Positions 1 through 8,754 of a stretch of 54,960 nucleotides of DNA are shown here, one piece after another. Position 1 is the stretch's first letter. Every line of letters starts with the position of its first letter. A program made the translations under genes and the position numbers. The stretch is from Eubacteriales bacterium (lineage in GTDB: Bacteria > Bacillota > Clostridia > Lachnospirales > Lachnospiraceae), in NCBI GenBank assembly GCA_030531555.1, contig JAUNNI010000012.1, positions 1 through 54,960 of the forward strand. Reading direction: 5' to 3'. The notes below the pieces were generated by a model that saw only the letters and a list, made by a program, of their open reading frames with translations, did not search any database and was not told the DNA's origin.

Positions 1-10
1 GTTTTAGCGA

Positions 11-46
11 TTTTCAGGGACATTCGAAAGCCGCTTTATTGCGACA
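11..46. repeat. Dispersed repeat, copy A (36 bp)
   Basis: This segment matches 12249-12284 at 34 of 36 positions in the same orientation; both copies contain CGAAAGCCGCTTTATTG. The similarity fades on both sides. Copy A also sits inside a 10-bp inverted repeat (TTTAGCGATT at 3-12 and AATCGCTAAA at 82-91), which copy B lacks. It lies just downstream of the 3' end of the ygfK-like gene. I do not recognise the family. It could be the end of a small non-autonomous element or a remnant of duplicated coding sequence. Confidence 0.75.
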
Positions 47-119
47 ACCCCTTTTCGACATTTAAGGCAAATCGATCACCGAATCGCTAAAGAAAGCGGA
101 TTTAAGAAAAGCAGATCAA

Positions 120-3065
120 TCACAAAAGATAATCATATTGATTTAAAATAGCAGAAATCATATGCTTTGTTTCCGTTGTCAGGCTAGGATTCTCGAAATA
201 GTCCTGACTTGTACCACCATAAATACCACAATCACAACGAATCACCAGATCATAAATTGAATTCCGCTCCATTGGATTCTTTAAAATAAGAACTCCATCA
301 TTACTACTCTTCTCGAATTCTTCTCGTTCCCAAAAAAGAGTAAATTTATCTTTATAAGGTTTCCCAACATACGGACAATAGATTGCACAATTGCCACATT
401 CATTACACATGCCATCGATATGAAGAATCTGTGGCTGACAAGATTCTGAAAGATCGATTGGAACATTTGCCCGGTTCGGACATACATCCACACAAATCTG
501 ACAGATTTTATCACAACCAAGGCAATTTCTAGACATCTCTCCTTTGCGTTTTCTATATTTTTTTACAGAATCTATTCCCTGAGAAATTCTTAGACTGCCC
601 TCTCTTTTCGTCTGTTCATCTTCAAAAATCTTGTATTTTTTTAAGATAAGATCAACTGCCTCTTTTGCATCTGCAATCGCTTCTACCACTGTGGCTGGTC
701 CCTTTTTCGCATCTCCAATTATGAAAGTATTTTCCAAAGTAGCTTGATTATAGAAATCATCTCCTCTCCCTTGTCCAATGGCCGAAATTACATAATCTGC
801 AGGAAACTCAATAATCTCCTCGGTTGATTTTAAACTTACACAAGTTAATATTTTCTCTTCATATTTTATCGGAGAAAGATACTCCCTCCATCCGATTCCT
901 TCATCCATAGCCAGAAGGAATTCCTCCTCACTGGCCGGCATTTGTTCTCTGTCTTTTCGATATACGATTGTGACCTGATCTACTTTCGGCAGACGTTTGG
1001 CAGTCCGTGCCACATCAATCGCAGTATTTCCACCGCCAATTACAATGATACTTCCACAAAGATCTTTATGTTCTTGCTGCAAAAAGTCAATACCATTTAG
1101 TATTTTATTCGATGATAGAGGGCTTTTCACTGCCTTCCATGCTCCAGTGGCAATGATAATATCCGTGAAACCTTGCTCTTTTAGGGATTGGATTGACTTT
1201 ATCTCTGTAGCAGTCACAAATTCTGCGCCATAAGCCTTGCATAAAGCAATGTCTTTTTCAAGAAGGTCTTTTCGCATACGAAATTCAGGAATCACATAGC
1301 GAACCATTCCCCCAAGTTCTTTTCTTTTTTCAAAAACAGTGACTGGGATCCTTGCTCTCGATAGAAAAAATGCAGCAGAAAGACCCGCAGGTCCACCTCC
1401 AATGATGGCAACTTTTTTCTTTAATCGATCTTTGCAAGAAAAACTCTCTCTGTCAGACATCATCTCCTGTAAAATATGACCATATGCTTTCGTCGCAGCA
1501 TCTAATTTTGTCTCTTGAATTTTCACTGGCCCATCATAATAATTACGTATACATTTCATTTCGCAATGATGAGGACAGATGGTCCCTGTTGTAAATGGCA
1601 TGGGATTTTTCTCTATGATAATCTTAAGAGCATCCTCCACTTTCCCAACTTCCATGGCCTCCATATAAGCCGGAATGTCTTGATGCATCGGACAACCATT
1701 AGAACATGGAGAAGTAAAGCATTCCCACAGGGGAAGCTTTTGATCCATAAAATGGTCTTGTCTTTTCATCATTCTTTTATGATAAGACGAATCATTTTCC
1801 AGAGAAGTTTCTAAATCTTTCATTAAATCGACACGAATTTCTCCATTTCTACCATTCTCTATAATAACAGAATCACTGGGGAAGATCTGCTTTGTAATCT
1901 CATAAAGCCTCTCGTAACCACCTGGCTTTAGAAGATTACTTGCCATGGTAATTGGCCATATCCCCGCCTCATACAATTTCCTTATATTATGAAAATCAGC
2001 ACCTCCAGAAAATGATATGCGAATCTTTCCACCAAAGGCCTCTGCGAATCGTCTGCTTAAATGCAGCGTAATAGGATAAAGGGCACGTCCAGATAAATAC
2101 ATTTCTTCTGCCTGCAATTCATCATTTAAAACACGTACCGGTAAAGTATTCGTTAATTTTACTCCGAATTCTAAGTTGTTTTCTTCTGCTACCTTTTGTA
2201 AACGTCTAACCATAGGAAGAGCATCTTCCCATGATAAGTCTTCCAAAAAATGATGCTTCAAAAAGGAAATCGATTGGAAGCCATGGCTATCCAAGATATT
2301 CCTCACTGTTTCATATCCTAAAAGCGTTGGATTACATTTGACATAAGTATTTAGTCCTTTCTCCCTCATCAGATAAGTAGCAATTTTTTCGATTTCATCT
2401 GCCGGACAGCCGTGTAGTGTTGACTCGGTTACCGATGTGGAAATCTGGGATGGAATATGACGTATATAATCCTCATCTACATTTTTAAAGAAGTCTGAAT
2501 GTGCCAGAGCCCATGCAATGCAATCCTGAAAAATATCTGTATTTTTTGCATCTTTCATATGCTCAAGGAAGGTATCAATTTTCTCCGATTGAATTCCTGC
2601 TAAATCATATCCCACGGACATATTGAAAACAAAACCATCGGGATTGCCCAGCTCCCATTCTCTGGCAAGTAATTTGCATATCACCCAGGCTTTCACATAT
2701 TCTTCATATGCTTGTGAGACAGTTAGCTCCGTGGACCATTCACAATTATAAATCTCATCATTTCCGGCAATGCATGGCTTTTCTAAACAAGCAGCAAGAT
2801 CTGCACCATCCAAGGTTTGTACTGTTTTCAATTCAAAGAATCGTGCGCCTGCAAGATAGGCAGACACAATATTTTGTGCCAATTGAGTGTGAGGCCCCGC
2901 TGCAGGACCAAATGGAGCTTCCATACCCTCTTCGGAAATAGTATGATATCGAAATATTTTATGGATACCAAAAACAGAAGCATGTTCTTTAAATTCCATA
3001 AAAATCCAGCGCATCAGCTGATCCATTGACATGGGATGAAGCTTATCATTCTTTTTTTGATTCAT
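120..3065 (-). CDS. ygfK: YgfK-type FAD/NAD(P) and iron-sulfur oxidoreductase
   Basis: This is a 981-residue multidomain flavoprotein matching the YgfK (putative selenate reductase subunit) family in length and order. The first ~430 residues resemble a dihydroorotate dehydrogenase-like barrel. A glutamate synthase small-subunit-like cysteine cluster follows near residue 453 (CSNGCPMHQDIPAY). An FAD-binding GGGPAG motif is near 555 and an NAD(P)-binding GGGNTA motif near 677. The C-terminus (about 845-890) carries clustered ferredoxin-type cysteines (CLGCDKICQICVDVCP and CNECGNCAIYCP). Known YgfK proteins are linked to purine or selenium-dependent catabolic operons, but no such partner is visible on this side; the next downstream gene lies outside the window. 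The ATG follows an AAGGAAG ribosome binding site. The likely role is electron transfer between NAD(P)H, flavin and Fe-S centres in the cytoplasm. The substrate is unknown. Confidence 0.85.
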   Translation of the reverse strand: MNQKKNDKLHPMSMDQLMRWIFMEFKEHASVFGIHKIFRYHTISEEGMEAPFGPAAGPHTQLAQNIVSAYLAGARFFELKTVQTLDGADLAACLEKPCIAGNDEIYNCEWSTELTVSQAYEEYVKAWVICKLLAREWELGNPDGFVFNMSVGYDLAGIQSEKIDTFLEHMKDAKNTDIFQDCIAWALAHSDFFKNVDEDYIRHIPSQISTSVTESTLHGCPADEIEKIATYLMREKGLNTYVKCNPTLLGYETVRNILDSHGFQSISFLKHHFLEDLSWEDALPMVRRLQKVAEENNLEFGVKLTNTLPVRVLNDELQAEEMYLSGRALYPITLHLSRRFAEAFGGKIRISFSGGADFHNIRKLYEAGIWPITMASNLLKPGGYERLYEITKQIFPSDSVIIENGRNGEIRVDLMKDLETSLENDSSYHKRMMKRQDHFMDQKLPLWECFTSPCSNGCPMHQDIPAYMEAMEVGKVEDALKIIIEKNPMPFTTGTICPHHCEMKCIRNYYDGPVKIQETKLDAATKAYGHILQEMMSDRESFSCKDRLKKKVAIIGGGPAGLSAAFFLSRARIPVTVFEKRKELGGMVRYVIPEFRMRKDLLEKDIALCKAYGAEFVTATEIKSIQSLKEQGFTDIIIATGAWKAVKSPLSSNKILNGIDFLQQEHKDLCGSIIVIGGGNTAIDVARTAKRLPKVDQVTIVYRKDREQMPASEEEFLLAMDEGIGWREYLSPIKYEEKILTCVSLKSTEEIIEFPADYVISAIGQGRGDDFYNQATLENTFIIGDAKKGPATVVEAIADAKEAVDLILKKYKIFEDEQTKREGSLRISQGIDSVKKYRKRKGEMSRNCLGCDKICQICVDVCPNRANVPIDLSESCQPQILHIDGMCNECGNCAIYCPYVGKPYKDKFTLFWEREEFEKSSNDGVLILKNPMERNSIYDLVIRCDCGIYGGTSQDYFENPSLTTETKHMISAILNQYDYLL

Positions 3066-3102
3066 TTTCTTCTACTTCCTTAAATTCTTTTCAATCTTTT
3101 TT

Positions 3103-3131
3103 ATAATATCCAAATTACAAAACTCCGTAAA
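3103..3131 (-). promoter_or_regulatory. Candidate sigma-A promoter of ygfK
   Basis: On the minus strand TTTACG (3126-3131) is followed after 17 bp by TATTAT (3103-3108), about 40 bp upstream of the ygfK ATG. It lies directly behind the terminator of the upstream synthetase gene, which supports separate transcription of ygfK. Confidence 0.45.
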
Positions 3132-3134
3132 GAT

Positions 3135-3187
3135 AAAAAAACAGGAAAAGGGCCTAAACGTCCAGCATTTAGACTCATTCCTGTTTT
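3135..3187 (-). terminator. Intrinsic terminator of the acyl-CoA synthetase gene
   Basis: The outer arms AACAGGAA and TTCCTGTT pair (3138-3147 with 3178-3187). A shorter imperfect inner stem is built on CCTAAA and TTTAG. On the minus strand a run of seven T follows (3135-3141). It lies between the synthetase stop and ygfK. Confidence 0.8.
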
Positions 3188-3203
3188 AAAAATCATATAC
3201 TTT

Positions 3204-4838
3204 TTATCCTCTATTCTGCTGTGCAACTAACTGATCTGCACCGTATTTCTTACGAAGAGCAGGTTTTTCAATCTTACCAGTTGCATTTCTTGGAACTTCT
3301 GCAAAGATAACTTTCTTTGGACGTTTATATTTTGGAAGTTTCTTACAGTATTCGTTAATTTCTTCTTCTGTACATTCCATTCCATCGATGATGGAGATGA
3401 TTGCACCAGTAATCTCACCAAGACGCTTGTCAGGAAGACCAATGACCGCTACGTCAGATACCTTTGGATAAGCACTTAAGAAGTTCTCAATCTGTACAGG
3501 GTAAATGTTTTCACCACCGGAGATGATAACGTCTTTCTTACGGTCTACAAGGAAGTAGAATCCATCTTCATCCTGCATCGCCATATCACCTGTAAAGAGC
3601 CAGCCATCCTTAAGAGTTTCTTCGGTTGCCTTAGGATCATTGTAGTAGCATGTCATAACACCAGGGCCTTTTACGCAAAGTTCTCCTACTTCACCCTGCT
3701 CTACTTCATTTCCTTCTTCATCTACAATCTTACATTTCCAACGGTAGCCAGGAACACCAATGGCACCTACTTTATGTGTATTTTCGATACCAAGATGTAC
3801 ACATCCAGGACCTGTAGATTCGGATAAACCATAGTTTGTGTCATAATCGTGGTGTGGGAAGTATTCTTTCCAGTGACGAATCAATGATGGTGGTACTGGC
3901 TGAGCACCGATATGCATCAGTCTCCACTGATCTAATTCGTAATCTTCCGGCTTCAGTTCACCACTGTCGAATTTTTCAAGGATCTCCTGTGCCCATGGTA
4001 CAAGAAGCCATACAAGTGTACATTTTTCTTTAGAAACAGCATCCAGAATAATCTCAGGACTGGTACCAATTAAGATGACAGCTTTAGAACCAGCAACAAG
4101 ACTTCCCATCCAATGGAATTTTGCTCCGGTATGGTAAAGAGGTGGGATACATAAGAAAGTATCATCTCTGCCAGTATTATGATGTCTCTGTTCCATCTGC
4201 GCTGCCTGCGTTAAACTCTCATGGTTATGAAGGATTGCTTTAGGGAATCCTGTAGTACCTGAAGAGAAATAGATGGCTGCGTCATCTTCTTCTTCCAAAC
4301 GAACGAGTGGTGGCTGTGAAGAAGCATCTGCCACTAATTCATGGTAGCTTTCTGCAAAAGTAGGGCATCCATCGCCTACATAAATAAGAAGACGTCCTTT
4401 TTCAATCTCTTCTTCGATGGCTTCTAAACGGCCAATGAACTGATTTCCGAAGAAAAGAACCTGAACTTCTGCAAGATCAAGACAGTATTTAATCTCATCG
4501 GATGCAAAACGGAAGTTAAAAGGAACAGCAATGGCACCAGTTTTTAAGATACCAAAATAGATTGGAAGCCACTCTAAGCAGTTGAACATAAGAATCGCAA
4601 CGCGATCACCTTTTTTAACTCCACGGCTGATCAACATATTTGCAACACGGTTTGCCTTTTCATCAAAGATACTCCATGTAATCTCACGACGATATGGCTG
4701 TTTTGATACGTTCTGAACAAGATCAAACTCTTTCCATGTCATTTTGCGGTTTTCTGCGATGGTTGGATTCAATTCAACCAATGCAACTTCATCACCATAT
4801 AATTTATGATTACGCTCTAATAAATCTGTAACTGGCAT
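3204..4838 (-). CDS. AMP-forming acyl-CoA synthetase / ligase
   Basis: This 544-residue member of the adenylate-forming ANL superfamily activates a carboxylic acid to acyl-AMP and then the CoA thioester. Visible motifs are the P-loop YFSSGTTGFPKA near residue 190, YGLSESTG near 338, the hinge region GDMAMQDEDGFYFLVDRKKD near 416-435, and the catalytic lysine segment RNATGKIEKP near 521. The N-terminus is odd: two TW-x2-FD segments (MTWKEFD and ITWSIFD) occur about 22 residues apart where relatives usually have one, so a short insertion or duplication is possible. The acid substrate cannot be read from sequence. It has its own promoter and terminator and is divergent from the aminotransferase gene, so it may act with the amino acid catabolic genes nearby. 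Confidence 0.85.
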   Translation of the reverse strand: MPVTDLLERNHKLYGDEVALVELNPTIAENRKMTWKEFDLVQNVSKQPYRREITWSIFDEKANRVANMLISRGVKKGDRVAILMFNCLEWLPIYFGILKTGAIAVPFNFRFASDEIKYCLDLAEVQVLFFGNQFIGRLEAIEEEIEKGRLLIYVGDGCPTFAESYHELVADASSQPPLVRLEEEDDAAIYFSSGTTGFPKAILHNHESLTQAAQMEQRHHNTGRDDTFLCIPPLYHTGAKFHWMGSLVAGSKAVILIGTSPEIILDAVSKEKCTLVWLLVPWAQEILEKFDSGELKPEDYELDQWRLMHIGAQPVPPSLIRHWKEYFPHHDYDTNYGLSESTGPGCVHLGIENTHKVGAIGVPGYRWKCKIVDEEGNEVEQGEVGELCVKGPGVMTCYYNDPKATEETLKDGWLFTGDMAMQDEDGFYFLVDRKKDVIISGGENIYPVQIENFLSAYPKVSDVAVIGLPDKRLGEITGAIISIIDGMECTEEEINEYCKKLPKYKRPKKVIFAEVPRNATGKIEKPALRKKYGADQLVAQQNRG

Positions 4839-4909
4839 TACTTTTTCCTTCTTTCCTATAGAATATAATTTATAACTTTTCTACTTTTACCTTTTAAAGC
4901 ACATTAGTA

Positions 4910-4938
4910 ACCATAACATAATTAAGTTCAAATGTCAA
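4910..4938 (-). promoter_or_regulatory. Promoter of the acyl-CoA synthetase gene
   Basis: On the minus strand a perfect TTGACA (4933-4938) is followed after 17 bp by TATGGT (4910-4915). It gives a leader of about 65 nt before the ATG at 4838. Confidence 0.6.
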
Positions 4939-5030
4939 CAATTCTACCTCTTTTCATAAAAATCCCTTAAATACTTAATTATTTGAAATCATAGATTTTT
5001 CTCAAATCTACACTTTTTTCCTTTAAATTG

Positions 5031-5039
5031 TGATATAAT
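5031..5039 (+). promoter_or_regulatory. Extended -10 promoter of the aminotransferase-amidohydrolase pair
   Basis: TGATATAAT is a perfect extended -10 (TGnTATAAT) about 85 bp upstream of the aminotransferase start. No good -35 box is seen, as is usual for extended -10 promoters. Confidence 0.5.
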
Positions 5040-5122
5040 CATTATTGATTCTGTCTTGAAATAAAATAACTTTTAAGGCGATACTATTTAAAGAATAATA
5101 TTATAAGAAAAGAGGAATGAAT

Positions 5123-6313
5123 ATGTTAAACGAAAGAATGGTTGGCCTTGGAACACAGCGTTCCGTTATCCGTGAGCTTTTTGAATTCGGGAAACAGCGT
5201 GCCGCAGAAGTTGGCGCAGAAAATGTATTTGACTTCTCCATTGGAAACCCAAGTGTTCCATCCCCAGCAGAAGTAAATGAAACTGCAGAACGCCTGATTA
5301 AAGAAATGGATCCTGTTGTCCTCCACGCTTACACAAGTGCTCAGGGTGATGCAGGTGTTCGTCAGATGATCGCTGACTCCATCACAAAACGTTTTGATTT
5401 TAAGGTTGGCCCAGACAATCTTTACATGACAGTTGGTGCTGCTGCTGGTCTTTGCTGCTGCTTAAACGGTCTTTGCAATCCTGGGGATGAAGTTATTGTT
5501 TTTGCACCTTATTTCCCAGAATATAAAGTATTCATCGAAGGTGCCGGCGCTGTAATGAAATTAATCCCTGCAGATATCGAAGCTTTCCAGATTGATTTTG
5601 ATGCCTTTGAAGCAGCCATCAATGAAAAAACAAAAGCTGTTATCGTAAACTCTCCTAACAACCCAAGTGGATGTGTTTACTCTGAAGAAACCATTCAGAA
5701 GCTTGCTGAAGTTCTTAATAAAAAAGCTGCAGAATATGGACAGCCAATCTATGTTATCGCTGATGAACCTTACAGAGAGATCGCATTTGATGGCACATTC
5801 GTTCCATATCTTCCAAAATACTACAACAACACATTAGTATGCTATTCCTGGTCCAAATCCCTCTCCCTTCCTGGAGAACGTATGGGTTACATCGTTGTTC
5901 CAGATCAGGTAGAAAATCAGAATCTTGTATACGCAGCATGTGCCGGTGCAGGCCGTTCCCTTGGATACGTAAGTGCCCCTTCTCTTTTCCAGAGAGTTTG
6001 TGCAGAATGTTGTGACCTTACTTCCGACATCTCCATTTACGAAACAAACCGTAATCTCTTAGTAAATGGACTTCGTGAAATGGGTTATCACGTGGTAGAA
6101 CCAGGCGGAACTTTCTACATGTTCCCAAGAACATTAATCGAAGATGATATCGCATTCTGTGAAAAAGCAAAAGACTTCAATCTTCTCATCGTTCCTGGAA
6201 CTGGTTTTGGATGTCCTGGACACACACGTATTTCCTACTGTGTACCTACAGAAGTAGCTGAAAGATCCCTTGAAGCATTCAAGAAACTTGCTGATTACTA
6301 CAAAAACAAATAA
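5123..6313 (+). CDS. PLP-dependent class I/II aminotransferase
   Basis: This 396-residue fold-type I aminotransferase is of the aspartate/aromatic type. It transfers an amino group between an amino acid and a 2-oxo acid. The NNPSG segment near residue 180 and the PLP-lysine segment SWSKSLSLPGERMGY near 243-257 are intact. The ATG at 5123 is preferred over 5117 because the AGAGGA ribosome binding site lies 6 nt before it. The amidohydrolase follows 38 bp downstream on the same strand. Keto acids from such an enzyme could feed the indolepyruvate oxidoreductase encoded 3-5 kb away; that link is inferred from neighbourhood only. The amino donor is not evident from sequence. Confidence 0.9.
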   Translation: MLNERMVGLGTQRSVIRELFEFGKQRAAEVGAENVFDFSIGNPSVPSPAEVNETAERLIKEMDPVVLHAYTSAQGDAGVRQMIADSITKRFDFKVGPDNLYMTVGAAAGLCCCLNGLCNPGDEVIVFAPYFPEYKVFIEGAGAVMKLIPADIEAFQIDFDAFEAAINEKTKAVIVNSPNNPSGCVYSEETIQKLAEVLNKKAAEYGQPIYVIADEPYREIAFDGTFVPYLPKYYNNTLVCYSWSKSLSLPGERMGYIVVPDQVENQNLVYAACAGAGRSLGYVSAPSLFQRVCAECCDLTSDISIYETNRNLLVNGLREMGYHVVEPGGTFYMFPRTLIEDDIAFCEKAKDFNLLIVPGTGFGCPGHTRISYCVPTEVAERSLEAFKKLADYYKNK

Positions 6314-6351
6314 TTTTTTACATATAGCACGTTAACAAAGGAGTTTGATGA

Positions 6352-7203
6352 ATGATCATTGATTTTCATGTTCATAGTTTTCCACCGGAAATCGCCCCAA
6401 ATGTTCTCTATAAATTAGGGGTGGAAAAAGCAAGAATCCTTCCTTTTTCTGACGGTACTATGGACGGTATTATAAAATCTATGGAGCCTTGCGGAATCAA
6501 CTATTCCGTAAATCTCCCCGTTCCGACCTCCATGAAACAGGTGATTAAGTTAAATCGCCTCGCGATCGAAACAAAAGAAGAACATTTTGCAAAGGGAATC
6601 ATTAATTTCGGGGGCATGCATCCGGATTATGAGGACTATAAAACCATCATAAAAGATCTGGCTGCCAACGGAATTCAGGGCATCAAAGTACATCCTTCCT
6701 ATATGGGAATCGACATCGATGATATCCGTTTTCTTCGCATCTTAGATGCGGCTTCCGAGGCAGGCCTTGCTATCATCACTCATGCCGGTATTGATATTGG
6801 TATCTACGACCGTAACTACTGTTCCGTAAAACATGTTTTAAATGTCATCGAACAGGTACATCCGGAAACTTTCATTCTTGCCCACATGGGTAACTGGGGT
6901 TGCTGGGATGAAGTAGAAAAATACCTCTGCGGTGCCCCAGTCTTATTCGACACTGCTTTCTCCCTTGGCAAAACCACACCAAATCCACTCTCCACAGAGC
7001 CTCCTTACATGGATCAAAAACTGACCGAAGAAGAATTTGTACGTATTTGCAAAAAACATGGAACGGATAAGATTCTTTTTGGAACCGATTCTCCTTGGGG
7101 AGATGCTCCAGTTGAGGTGGAACAGATCAAAGCACTGCCATTTTCAGATGAAGAAAAAGAGATGATCTTCAGTGGCAATGCGAGAAAAATATTAAAAATA
7201 TAA
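6352..7203 (+). CDS. Metal-dependent amidohydrolase (TIM-barrel, ACMSD-like)
   Basis: This 283-residue protein of the amidohydrolase superfamily starts with the metal-binding HxH motif (MIIDFHVH, His6 and His8). Further expected ligands are in KVHPSY (~117), THAG (~144), LAHMGN (~178) and FGTDSPWGD (~244). This pattern fits the amidohydrolase 2 group, which includes decarboxylases such as ACMSD as well as hydrolases, so the reaction may be hydrolysis or decarboxylation. The ATG follows AAAGGAG at 8 nt. It is cotranscribed with the aminotransferase and ends at a strong bidirectional terminator. The substrate is unknown. Confidence 0.8.
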   Translation: MIIDFHVHSFPPEIAPNVLYKLGVEKARILPFSDGTMDGIIKSMEPCGINYSVNLPVPTSMKQVIKLNRLAIETKEEHFAKGIINFGGMHPDYEDYKTIIKDLAANGIQGIKVHPSYMGIDIDDIRFLRILDAASEAGLAIITHAGIDIGIYDRNYCSVKHVLNVIEQVHPETFILAHMGNWGCWDEVEKYLCGAPVLFDTAFSLGKTTPNPLSTEPPYMDQKLTEEEFVRICKKHGTDKILFGTDSPWGDAPVEVEQIKALPFSDEEKEMIFSGNARKILKI

Positions 7204-7210
7204 ATCCCAT

Positions 7211-7250
7211 AAAAAAAGCTACCACGTTATAAAATGTGATAGCTTTTTTA
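7211..7250. terminator. Bidirectional terminator between amidohydrolase and paaK
   Basis: AAAAAAAGCTACCAC (7211-7225) pairs with GTGATAGCTTTTTT (7236-7249) with one mismatch, giving an A-run and U-run on either side. It serves two convergent genes. Confidence 0.85.
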
Positions 7251-7278
7251 TGTATATATTCTTTAAGTAAAAATCTAT

Positions 7279-8583
7279 TTATTTGTAAAGGTCACGTTTG
7301 TCGATAACACGTTTAGCTTTACCTTCAGATCTTGTGATTGTCTTTGGTTCTACAACCTTAACATCAACTTTGATACCAAGCATGGATTTAAGACCTGCTA
7401 CTACTGCTGCTTCACGTTTTGCAACTGGTACATCGTTTGCTTCTACCATTTCTGGTGTGAGCTCAACCTGTACTTCGATAGTATCGTTGGAACCAACACG
7501 GTCAACTACAATCTGGTAGTTTTCTTTGTAACCCTGTTTTAATAATACAGCTTCGATCTGGGATGGCCATACGTTAACACCTTTAACTACCATCATATCA
7601 TCGGAACGTCCCATAGGTTTTGTCATACGTACGTGTGTACGTCCACAGGAACATTTCTTTCTTGTAAGACGGCAAAGGTCACGAGTACGGTAACGAAGAA
7701 GTGGGAATGCTTTCTTTGTAAGACATGTGAATACTAATTCACCAACTTCACCTTCTGGAAGTACTTCGCCTGTTTCAGGGTTGATGATTTCTGCGTAGAA
7801 ATGGTCTTCCTGAATATGCATACCAGCCTGTTCTTCACATTCGAAGGATACACCAGGACCGGAGATTTCTGTTAAACCATAGATATCGTAAGCTTTGATT
7901 CCAAGGGATTCTTCGATATTGTGACGCATTTCTTCTGTCCAAGGTTCTGCACCGAAGATACCAGCTTTTAATTTGATCTGATCTTTGATACCTGCTTCTG
8001 CGATTGCTTCACCAAGATAAGAAGCATAAGATGGTGTACAGCAAAGAATTGTGGATCCAAGGTCAGTCATGAACTGAAGCTGTCTTTCTGTATTACCAGA
8101 AGACATAGGAAGTGTAAGGGAACCTACTAAATGGGAACCACCATTTAATCCAGGACCACCAGTGAATAAGCCGTAGCCATAACATACATGAACAACGTCT
8201 TCTTTTGTTCCGCCAACTGCCATGATTGCACGTGCACAACATTCATCCCATACATTGATGTCTTCCTGTGTATAGAAAGCAACAACACGACGTCCTGTAG
8301 TACCGGATGTGGACTGGATACGTACACAATCAGACAGAGGTACACCAACTAAACCATATGGATACTGATCTCTTAAATCATCTTTTTCAATGAAAGGAAG
8401 GTTTTTGATATCTTCGATTCCTTTAATATCTTCTGGTTTGATACCTTTTTCGTCCATTTTATTGCGGTAAAATTCAACGTTTTCATAAACATGTTTAACC
8501 TGTTCAACGATTCTTTCGCTCTGTAATTTCTGAAGCTCTTCTAATGGCATTGTTTCAATGGCTTCCTGATAATAATTTCCCAT
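7279..8583 (-). CDS. paaK: Phenylacetate-CoA ligase-like acyl-CoA ligase
   Basis: This 434-residue protein matches the phenylacetate-CoA ligase (PaaK) family in length. It carries the adenylate motif QSTSGTTGRRVV near residue 90, the YGLTEISGPG segment near 237, and a zinc-type CSCGRTH segment before the C-terminal domain. PaaK enzymes convert arylacetates plus ATP and CoA to arylacetyl-CoA. In anaerobes they are often encoded next to indolepyruvate oxidoreductase, as here (iorB is upstream on the same strand). No ring-epoxidase genes are nearby, so classical aerobic phenylacetate breakdown is not supported. The reverse, ATP-yielding direction is conceivable but not shown. The ATG follows AGGAG at 7 nt, and the gene has its own promoter. 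Confidence 0.88.
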   Translation of the reverse strand: MGNYYQEAIETMPLEELQKLQSERIVEQVKHVYENVEFYRNKMDEKGIKPEDIKGIEDIKNLPFIEKDDLRDQYPYGLVGVPLSDCVRIQSTSGTTGRRVVAFYTQEDINVWDECCARAIMAVGGTKEDVVHVCYGYGLFTGGPGLNGGSHLVGSLTLPMSSGNTERQLQFMTDLGSTILCCTPSYASYLGEAIAEAGIKDQIKLKAGIFGAEPWTEEMRHNIEESLGIKAYDIYGLTEISGPGVSFECEEQAGMHIQEDHFYAEIINPETGEVLPEGEVGELVFTCLTKKAFPLLRYRTRDLCRLTRKKCSCGRTHVRMTKPMGRSDDMMVVKGVNVWPSQIEAVLLKQGYKENYQIVVDRVGSNDTIEVQVELTPEMVEANDVPVAKREAAVVAGLKSMLGIKVDVKVVEPKTITRSEGKAKRVIDKRDLYK

Positions 8584-8638
8584 TATATTTCTTCTCCTAA
8601 TAATCTTATGTCAATGCTAAAATAAACACTGCTTTTAC

Positions 8639-8667
8639 ATTATAAACTTTTTTATAATAAAAGTCTA
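8639..8667 (-). promoter_or_regulatory. Candidate promoter of paaK
   Basis: On the minus strand TAGACT (8662-8667) is followed after 17 bp by a perfect TATAAT (8639-8644), about 55 bp upstream of paaK. It sits just after the inverted repeat that separates paaK from iorB. Confidence 0.55.
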
Positions 8668-8684
8668 TGAATATCAAAACTTTT

Positions 8685-8728
8685 AATGGCAATTATTAAT
8701 ATAATTAATAATATCAATAATTGCCATT
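8685..8728 (-). terminator. Inverted repeat between iorB and paaK (weak terminator or operator)
   Basis: AATGGCAATTATT (8685-8697) and AATAATTGCCATT (8716-8728) form a perfect 13-bp inverted repeat with an 18-nt AT-rich loop. Only a weak T-rich tail follows on the minus strand. It may partly terminate iorAB transcripts or bind a regulator upstream of the paaK promoter. Confidence 0.5.
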
Positions 8729-8754
8729 ATTCGGTCATTTTTTAGATTATAAAA

